A DNA stretch of 64,000 nucleotides, from NCBI GenBank assembly GCA_001599355.1, contig BCGQ01000004.1, positions 441,249 to 505,248 of the forward strand, written 5' to 3'. The translations under genes were made by a program, and so were the position numbers. The notes beneath the pieces are model-generated. The model searched no databases and had not been told where the DNA came from. It saw only the letters and a list, made by a program, of their open reading frames with translations. This stretch comes from Nakazawaea peltata (lineage: Eukaryota > Ascomycota > Pichiomycetes > Alaninales > Pachysolenaceae). Each line of letters opens with the position of its first letter. Positions within the stretch are counted from its first letter, which is position 1. Shown here piece by piece: positions 58,360 to 64,000 of the stretch.

Positions 58360-58939
58360 ACTCAGTCTCTCCCACAATTGATATCTATCCCTCTGTGTTC
58401 TCCCCTCTTTATAAGTAAATAAATACAATCAAAATAAATAAACGAAAACAACGCGCTAGGGCGCGGTGTGCGCGCCCCGCTGCCACCTTTGGCGAAAGGG
58501 GGCTAGAAGGAGAGGGGCTAGGAGAATACGGTGGGAGGGTGTACACTCAAAGGGGTGTACGAGAAGCAGTGGGATTCTTAAACTTGGAGATCTGAACATC
58601 ACGATAACCCTGTCGTCCTTCATTCCCCTCCATCGTTTCCCCACCATTCCCCACCATTTCCCATCATTCCCCGTCTACAGCCCCTGTTCCTAGCCCCTGC
58701 CCGTAGCCCCTGTTTCTATTATTTCCTAAAAGCGTAATATCCATCTTTCCCTTCTAAGTAATCAAATTACCCCCTAAATTTGGTCGTGCACTCCCAATTC
58801 CCTTTCAGCCTCTTTTCTCTTCAAAACCAGCAAAGCGCCCAAAATTTTGCACTTTTTTCTTCGAACGCTCCTTTTTTAAAATTAAACGCCGATTCAATTC
58901 ACGACTGCCTGTTGAATCAGAACAAAGTATCATATTACC
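58360..58939. promoter_or_regulatory. Divergent coiled-coil gene / SUB2 promoter
   Basis: Contains C-rich short repeats (ccaccattcccc and agcccctg words, about 58617-58712) and GTCGTGCAC (58783-58791) 149 bp before the SUB2 ATG. No gene seen. Confidence 0.5.
58783..58791 (-). promoter_or_regulatory. TRCACGAC motif, SUB2 promoter
   Basis: GTCGTGCAC preceded by taaatttg, 149 bp upstream of the SUB2 ATG. Confidence 0.5.
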
Positions 58940-60628
58940 ATGTCACACGAAAACGAAGAAGAGTTATTGGATTACTCCGACTCCGAGGAGCCATCTTTAC
59001 AAACTTCCACCACCACCTCCAAGACCGGAGCTGGTGAGCTGTCCGAAGCTGAAAAGAAGGGTTCTTACATTGGTGTTCACGCCACTAGTTTCAATGATTT
59101 CATGTTGAAGCTGGAGTTGTTGAGAGCCATCGGTGACTGTGGTTTCGAGCATCCTTCTGAAGGTTAGTAATTCAATGCCTTGGAGAAATGCCGTCGATCT
59201 CCTTGACAAGAAGTTTTTCCAGTTCACGTCGTTAGCACGGCTATATCATGCTGCTAATGTGGGCTTCCCCAATCGATGAATCACTGGTTGATTCGAGAAA
59301 TCAGACTCATAATGACGCTGGATCGTCTATTTGAATATCTCTGACTATTTATTTGCATTCAATGCCCCTCAATGGTCACTTCTTGTACATTTATAAATCC
59401 CAATTCATCGTGGATAACTTCTTATCACTGAGTTACGGCATTTTTGACCCCAATTTTTTTTTGCATGTTCATCATCTAACCTATTTAATAGTCCAACAAG
59501 TTTGTATCCCACAATCTCTTACTGGTACTGACGTTTTGTGTCAAGCTAAGTCCGGTTTGGGTAAGACTGCTGTCTTTGTCTTGTCTACTTTGAACAGATT
59601 AGACCCAACCCCAGGAGAAGTCTCTGTTGTTGTTATTTGTCACACCAGAGAATTGGCCTACCAAATCAAGAACGAGTACGTCAGATTCTCCAAGTATATG
59701 CCAAATGTTATTACCGAGGTCTTCTACGGTGGTGTCCCAATTGCTAAGAACATTGAGACCTTGAAGAACTCCGAGACCTGTCCTAACATTGTCGTTGCTA
59801 CCCCAGGTAGATTGAATGCTCTTGTTAGAGAGAAGCACATTCGTCTTAATGAAGTTAAGACCTTCGTTGTTGATGAGTGTGACAAAGTTTTGGAAACAGT
59901 TGGTAAGTAATCGTTGCTTTGTATTGACCCATTCAAAAAAATTTTACTAACCTTATATAGACATGCGTGCCGATGTTCAACAAGTATTCAGAGCTACTCC
60001 TCATGAAAAGCAAGTTATGATGTTCTCTGCTACTTTGTCCCAAGAGATCAGACCAATCTGTAGAAAGTTCATGAAGTCTCCATTGGAATTGTTCATCGAT
60101 GATGAATCCAAGTTGACCTTGCACGGTTTACAACAATACTATATCAAGTTGACTGCCGAGCAAAAGAACAGAAAGTTGTCCGACTTGTTGGACAACTTGG
60201 CCTTCAACCAAGTTATTATCTTTGTCAAGTCCACCAGACGTTGTAACGAGTTGAACAAGATCTTGTCCAAGTCTGGATTCCCAACTATTGCTGTTCACTC
60301 CGACTTGCCTCAAGACAAGAGAACCGAGAACTATAAATTGTTCAAGGATTTCAAGGCCAGAATCTGTGTTGCTACCGATGTTTTTGGTAGAGGTATCGAT
60401 GTCGAGAGAATCAACTTGGCTATCAACTACGACATGCCATCCGAAGCTGACCAATACTTACACAGAGTCGGAAGAGCTGGTAGATTCGGTACCAAGGGTT
60501 TGTCCATCTCCTTTGTTTCTTCTGAGGAAGATGACAAGATCTTGGAGGAAATCCAATCCAGATTCGACGTCAAGGTTGCCGAGTTCCCAGAGGAAGGTGT
60601 CGACGCCTCTACTTACATGCAGTCTTAA
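58940..60628 (+). CDS. SUB2: DECD-box RNA helicase Sub2 (UAP56), two introns
   Basis: Exons 58940-59162, 59492-59902 and 59961-60628 join to a 433-residue protein (S. cerevisiae 446). Intron 1 (59163-59491, 329 nt) has donor GTTAGT, a CTAAC-type branch site (atctaac) and acceptor TAG; it restores [15 protein letters not shown]. Intron 2 (59903-59960, only 58 nt) has GTAAGT, a perfect TACTAAC and ATAG; it restores [20 protein letters not shown]. Motifs: Walker [41 protein letters not shown]. Sub2 acts in spliceosome assembly and in TREX-coupled mRNA export. Its own introns may allow autoregulation. Confidence 0.96.
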
Positions 60629-60681
60629 GCTTAGATCAAAAATTTTATCTCTTTATTTAGTTCTATATCAAAAATAAACCT

Positions 60682-61503
60682 TTATTTCTTATTCAGCTCC
60701 ACCACCTTATCGATCATCTTGAAGATCTGATCAATATCTTTCCTGGGCACTTTAAACCATTCTTTATGTAATTTAGTAGAACAACCTTTACAATCTACGA
60801 TTCCCATTCCGTATTTCAGCCACATCATCTCATGGATTTGCTTCTCTATGCGTAGCACATTCCTCAGACAGACAAATCCCAAGTCGTTGTATCTGAAATT
60901 CTTAAGGTTGGGTGATAGGTTGAACTTTAAGAACTTTGCAATGATGAAGGACATCGGGTCGAGGATCTCTTGAGTATTATAGGGGTTAATTAAGGTGATT
61001 TTATGTTGGCATTGTTGCTCCCATTGCCTTATTCTTGTAGGAATTGAGGTTGTAGTGCATCCAATTTTGATGAGAATTTGTCGACGGGGGTTAAAAGGTT
61101 TGGATTTTCCGTTCTTTCGCACTGTTAACCAGTCTTGTTTTTGTGGGGACTTTGAAACTAAGTGTTCTAAGGAGTATAAATAAATGTAACCTTGTTTGGA
61201 ATTGAGGGAGATGGCCTCAGAAGAGAGCTTAGAGAGTTTGGTAGGAGAGTTGGTCTTCGATATAGGGAGTTTTTCAGGCGAATGCAGGTTAGATCTACGA
61301 TCTTTCATAGGCGAATTCGGTCTAGAGATCTTCTTAGGTGAGTTTGATCCAGGGTTTTTCTTAGGTGAATTTGATCTTGATCTGTAACTTTCTCGTTCCT
61401 TTGATCGTCCCTCTCCATATGGAATATGATACCTGCAGAATTCACCATCTACTCTTATTTTGCATTGCTCCCCCTTCTTAGTTATCCCCTTACAACGATT
61501 CAT
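60682..61503 (-). CDS. T5orf172 / DUF1766-type protein (GIY-YIG-like) with N-terminal zinc-binding motif
   Basis: A 273-residue protein. The N-terminus has a C-x(9)-C-x(8)-C-x(2)-H motif (MNRCKGITKKGEQCKIR...CRYHI) of a type seen in small DNA-associated zinc proteins. Residues ~40-80 carry repeated NSPKK / NSPMK sites. From about residue 105 a domain starts GYIYLYSLEHL and continues ILIKIGCTT...RIRQWEQQC, the beginning of the T5orf172 (DUF1766) branch of the GIY-YIG superfamily, found in fungal Mug113-like proteins. Family knowledge does not fix a function; nuclease activity is unproven. It is convergent with SUB2 (53 bp between stops). Confidence 0.7.
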   Translation of the reverse strand: MNRCKGITKKGEQCKIRVDGEFCRYHIPYGEGRSKERESYRSRSNSPKKNPGSNSPKKISRPNSPMKDRRSNLHSPEKLPISKTNSPTKLSKLSSEAISLNSKQGYIYLYSLEHLVSKSPQKQDWLTVRKNGKSKPFNPRRQILIKIGCTTTSIPTRIRQWEQQCQHKITLINPYNTQEILDPMSFIIAKFLKFNLSPNLKNFRYNDLGFVCLRNVLRIEKQIHEMMWLKYGMGIVDCKGCSTKLHKEWFKVPRKDIDQIFKMIDKVVELNKK

Positions 61504-61613
61504 CGATGAGCATCTACCCTAACGCTCCTCGAGGCTTGTTTCTCTTGTGTATGTTTTGATATCAGCACAATACCAAATTTAGAAATCCCAAAAGTTGAAT
61601 TATAGATGGGTTA

Positions 61614-62165
61614 ATGAGCAAGATGCCCAGGTTGAGGAGAACCCTACAAAAATATACACAAACTTCTGATAGTGACGAAGAAGTCGAATTGTTAGACACA
61701 GACTACCAAAATGATATAATTCTCGAACTAAAAGCTTCACTTAAATCTTCTAGAGCTCATAATCTGGCTACACAAAATGTGGTTATCAATTGTGTGATGG
61801 TGTTCACGGTAATACTGAACTTCTTATTATTGGTGAATCCGTATTATAAGAAAGGGTTGAATGGGATATTGACATCTCTCTCGGTGATATGTTCTCTTTT
61901 GCAATTGTTAGTATTAAAATACGAGAGATATCATTTGTTTCTTCCTACCTATTTGACTAAAGAGGTAGTGATGTGGGGTAGTGTGATTGTGGCCGGACTC
62001 ATTGTATCAGCATTAACAATCTATGGCTTCAAGAACGCCGATATAGTGTATTTCATCCCTGCAATGAACTCTTTGGGGTTGTTAGTTGTCGAGAAAAGTG
62101 AAGTGGATTTCGACAAAGAGATAAAAAATCTAGAACAGTTGAGATACAACTATAAAGAGATTTGA
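61614..62165 (+). CDS. Predicted four-helix membrane protein
   Basis: A 183-residue protein with an N-terminal soluble part (about 50 residues, acidic DSDEEVELLDTD) and four hydrophobic segments (about 58-75, 84-102, 118-140 and 145-157), ending with a short charged tail. I do not recognise a family. The ATG lies only 110 bp from the divergent T5orf172-type start, so the two genes share a compact promoter. Its 3' end overlaps the minus-strand ORF at 62130 by 36 bp. Confidence 0.65.
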   Translation: MSKMPRLRRTLQKYTQTSDSDEEVELLDTDYQNDIILELKASLKSSRAHNLATQNVVINCVMVFTVILNFLLLVNPYYKKGLNGILTSLSVICSLLQLLVLKYERYHLFLPTYLTKEVVMWGSVIVAGLIVSALTIYGFKNADIVYFIPAMNSLGLLVVEKSEVDFDKEIKNLEQLRYNYKEI

Positions 62166-62615
62166 TGATGAGTCTGGAGTCTCGATGTCGAAGAAATTAT
62201 TGAACTTGAATTGATCTCTTTTACGTCTTATTCCCTCAGTTAACTTGTTCAACAACCCTACATCTTGTTGACTGACTTGTACTAACAAGTTGAATAACCA
62301 CCTATCATCATCACCTGTCAAAGTCCTCGATATCGATCTGATAGAAACGATGTTATTCTTTATTAGCTGGGAACTGATTAGTATCTTAGTGGCTTCGTTA
62401 GATATCAACACACTTACCTTTCGACAATGATACGAGAAGCATATTGGAGCATGCACTTCTAAACTGAGAAGAATACAACTCGTACAATAATTAAGATCAT
62501 CTATCAATTGCATTGGGAATTGCAGTGATAGAGTATAAATATGAATCGTACAACGGATCAGTCTTAACAATACCACCTGAGCTCGACTACTTACACTCAG
62601 AGACCTCTGTATCAT
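62130..62615 (-). CDS. Small ORF of unknown function, overlapping its neighbour
   Basis: From the ATG at 62615 it is 162 codons (MIQRSLSVSSR); a later ATG at 62513 would give 128 codons (MQLIDDLNYCTSC). The part from 62513 on looks protein-like (CTSC, then HCRKVSVLISNEATK, SRTLTGDDDRWLFNLL), with four Cys that could bind metal. I know no family. A GTAAGT inside the frame (about 62413) could be a splice donor, but I found no branch site. It overlaps the 3' end of the membrane protein gene by 36 bp in convergent orientation. Confidence 0.45.
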   Translation of the reverse strand: MIQRSLSVSSRAQVVLLRLIRCTIHIYTLSLQFPMQLIDDLNYCTSCILLSLEVHAPICFSYHCRKVSVLISNEATKILISSQLIKNNIVSIRSISRTLTGDDDRWLFNLLVQVSQQDVGLLNKLTEGIRRKRDQFKFNNFFDIETPDSSSNLFIVVSQLF

Positions 62616-63200
62616 CTCCCCATCTATCAATTGATTCTTTAATTGGAATGATAACCTACTATGATCATCTCCCCTATCAAGTTGATACCCCAATTGCCCC
62701 CAGAACTATTCGGTTAGTACTTAGATCCCTCACTCGGTTAGTTATTCGTTCCCTCTTACCTGAGATCGCTTAAAGCGCACTTCAAGAAACCCAATCGCCT
62801 CATTCTCGCGCAATCGATTCCCATTAATTAAAATATCATATTCCCATATCTACAACCCCTTTTAGTTAGTATATCATATATATTTAATATATATCTCATT
62901 TTCAATTAGGGGGAACCCCTTTAGACGATCACATACTATAAAGGAAGGGTCAGGGATGATGATATCGGATTTCTGGGGTTTTCTTTCCAAATCATTCTCA
63001 ACTCGTATTTCCATGTATTTATTAGCCCTTTTAATTATCAACACCTCACTTTTGATCCTCATCTCTATACCCCTATCAAATACCCCCTATTAAATAACCC
63101 CTTTATTAGTTCAGTATCGCGCGCAGTGAGCTAATTGAAAATTTAAAGTGATAAAAATTTTCTTTTCCTTTAGAGTGAAAAAGGTAGCGAGATCGAAGCG
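62616..63200. other. AT-rich spacer before MCY1
   Basis: A very AT-rich stretch with tatatatttaatatatatct (about 62873-62895) and a short T/C-rich leader before MCY1. The + strand frame to 62773 lacks an ATG of useful length. No gene seen. Confidence 0.45.
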
Positions 63201-64000
63201 ATGAGCCGTGATTGGAGACTGGTTTCTGCTGCCGTATCGGTAGCAGTATGTTTGTACTGTTTGTATGACAAACTCACCAACAATACCAAGCCATCCAAAG
63301 TAAAGAAAGGTGTAGAAGAGCTTATCGGAAACACTGCAATGGTAGAGATAAGATCACTTTCACAACTGACTGGATGTTCTATTTATCTGAAATTGGAGAT
63401 GAACAATCCTGCCGGTAGTGCTAAGGACAGAGTACTGCTTCTGATCATTCGTAAATACGAGAAATTGGGGCTTATCAAACCATACCATGGAGATGTTATC
63501 TTTGAAGGTACTTCTGGTTCTACAGGTATTTCCTTTGCCATGTTATGTAATGCTATGGGATATACTCTGCATATTTGCTTACCAGATGATACATCACCTG
63601 AGAAATTGCTGTTGTTGAAGTCATTAGGAGCCGAGATCACCCCAGTTAAACCCCTGTCTATAGTGGATCCCAACCAATATGTGAATGCTCTGAAGAAATT
63701 ACTGGAACAATTGACCAATGATCCTTCTACGGACAGAGTAGGAGTATTTCTGGACCAATTTGAGAACGATGCTAATTGGAATATTCATTATAATACTACC
63801 CTGAGAGAGATTTGGGATCAAGTAGATCACCAACTTGATTATTTCGTCACCGGAAGTGGGACAGGTGGAACTATTGCGGGATGTTCAAGATATTTGAAAG
63901 AACAAACAAAAGGTCAAGTCAAAGTGATATTACTGGATCCTCAAGGTTCAGGATTGCATAATAGAGTCAAATATGGGGTCATGTATGATAATGTAGAAAA
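63201..64000 (+). CDS. MCY1: Mitochondrial outer-membrane cysteine-synthase-like protein (3' partial)
   Basis: 266 codons are visible before the right edge; no stop is reached. The N-terminus has a single hydrophobic helix (LVSAAVSVAVCLYCLY) like the membrane anchor of S. cerevisiae Mcy1/YGR012W. The PLP-dependent beta-family fold follows: K75 (Schiff-base lysine) in NPAGSAKDRV, the substrate loop EGTSGSTGIS, and GSGTGGTIAG for the cofactor phosphate. CTG codons are again at Ala positions: SQ-x-TG, IY-x-K, DRV-x-L, VKP-x-SI and VF-x-DQFEN (codon 184, 63750-63752). The role of Mcy1 in yeast is not settled; the O-acetylserine sulfhydrylase fold is clear. Confidence 0.88.
   Translation, partial: MSRDWRLVSAAVSVAVCLYCLYDKLTNNTKPSKVKKGVEELIGNTAMVEIRSLSQLTGCSIYLKLEMNNPAGSAKDRVLLLIIRKYEKLGLIKPYHGDVIFEGTSGSTGISFAMLCNAMGYTLHICLPDDTSPEKLLLLKSLGAEITPVKPLSIVDPNQYVNALKKLLEQLTNDPSTDRVGVFLDQFENDANWNIHYNTTLREIWDQVDHQLDYFVTGSGTGGTIAGCSRYLKEQTKGQVKVILLDPQGSGLHNRVKYGVMYDNVE

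Noticed and set aside
62513-62773. 86-codon + strand frame opposite the small minus-strand ORF
   Set aside because: No ATG near its beginning; the first internal ATG leaves only about 41 codons.
1-64000. CUG-Ser decoding (as in Candida/Debaryomyces)
   Set aside because: Diagnostic columns such as ARGID, ALAAGN, SAALTDC and ADQFEN call for Ala; Ser is not typical at these positions.
1-64000. tRNA genes
   Set aside because: I looked for B-box (GGTTCRANNCC) patterns in all spacers on both strands; partial matches such as ggttcacaattcccg near 19610 lack the rest of a tRNA.
1-64000. Transposons, LTR elements, CRISPR-like arrays
   Set aside because: No long terminal repeats, no transposase, integrase or reverse-transcriptase frames, and no spaced direct-repeat arrays were seen.

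Overview
This window is nuclear DNA from a budding yeast (Saccharomycotina). It is gene-dense with about 29 protein genes, almost all without introns, TATA-driven promoters and S. cerevisiae-like orthologues. Genes with clear orthologues include SLS1, CPR1, an APA1/APA2 homologue, DAK, ROK1, ATP20, MCM4, CAC1, SLX4, EXG1, a cytosolic ALDH, PSA1, NUP159, a GCY1-type reductase, ATG8, ROT2, CFT1, RRP46, VAS1, SIP5, SUB2 and MCY1. I saw no tRNA, rRNA, transposon, LTR or CRISPR array.

The strongest signal is the genetic code. In-frame CTG codons fall repeatedly on positions that are alanine in the protein families concerned: DEAD-box motif V and the TLAY segment of ROK1, the GPALAAGN segment of the aldehyde dehydrogenase, HDAF, SAALTDC and the EAQL segment of EXG1, and FADQFEN of MCY1. 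Read as leucine or serine these motifs are broken; read as alanine they are restored. This places the organism in the CUG-Ala yeasts (the Pachysolen / Nakazawaea / Peterozyma group). Every protein here should be translated with CTG = Ala.

Layout. 1-9.6 kb: SLS1 (cut at the left edge), CPR1, APA1/2, DAK and ROK1, all on +. 9.6-18 kb: ATP20, then MCM4 and CAC1 in tandem on -, with SLX4 divergent from CAC1; MCB (ACGCGT-type) sites lie upstream of this replication and repair group. 18-27.6 kb: EXG1, ALDH, an orphan gene and PSA1, separated by long gene-free stretches (2.1 and 1.8 kb). 27.6-37 kb: NUP159, a probable kinetochore protein, an unknown protein, a GCY1-type reductase and ATG8. 38-54 kb: ROT2, CFT1, a 2OG-Fe(II) oxygenase, RRP46, VAS1 and SIP5. 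54-64 kb: a Bud8/Bud9-like membrane protein, a coiled-coil protein, SUB2 (two introns), a T5orf172-type protein, a four-helix membrane protein, a small overlapping ORF and MCY1 (cut at the right edge).

Two further observations stand out. VAS1 appears to have an unannotated upstream exon that encodes an arginine-rich mitochondrial presequence, joined in phase 0 across a 336-nt intron with a perfect TACTAAC branch site. A motif TRCACGAC (reverse GTCGTGYA) recurs 94-161 bp upstream of at least eight start codons on both strands, as expected for a general regulatory factor; three related copies share a longer composite element.
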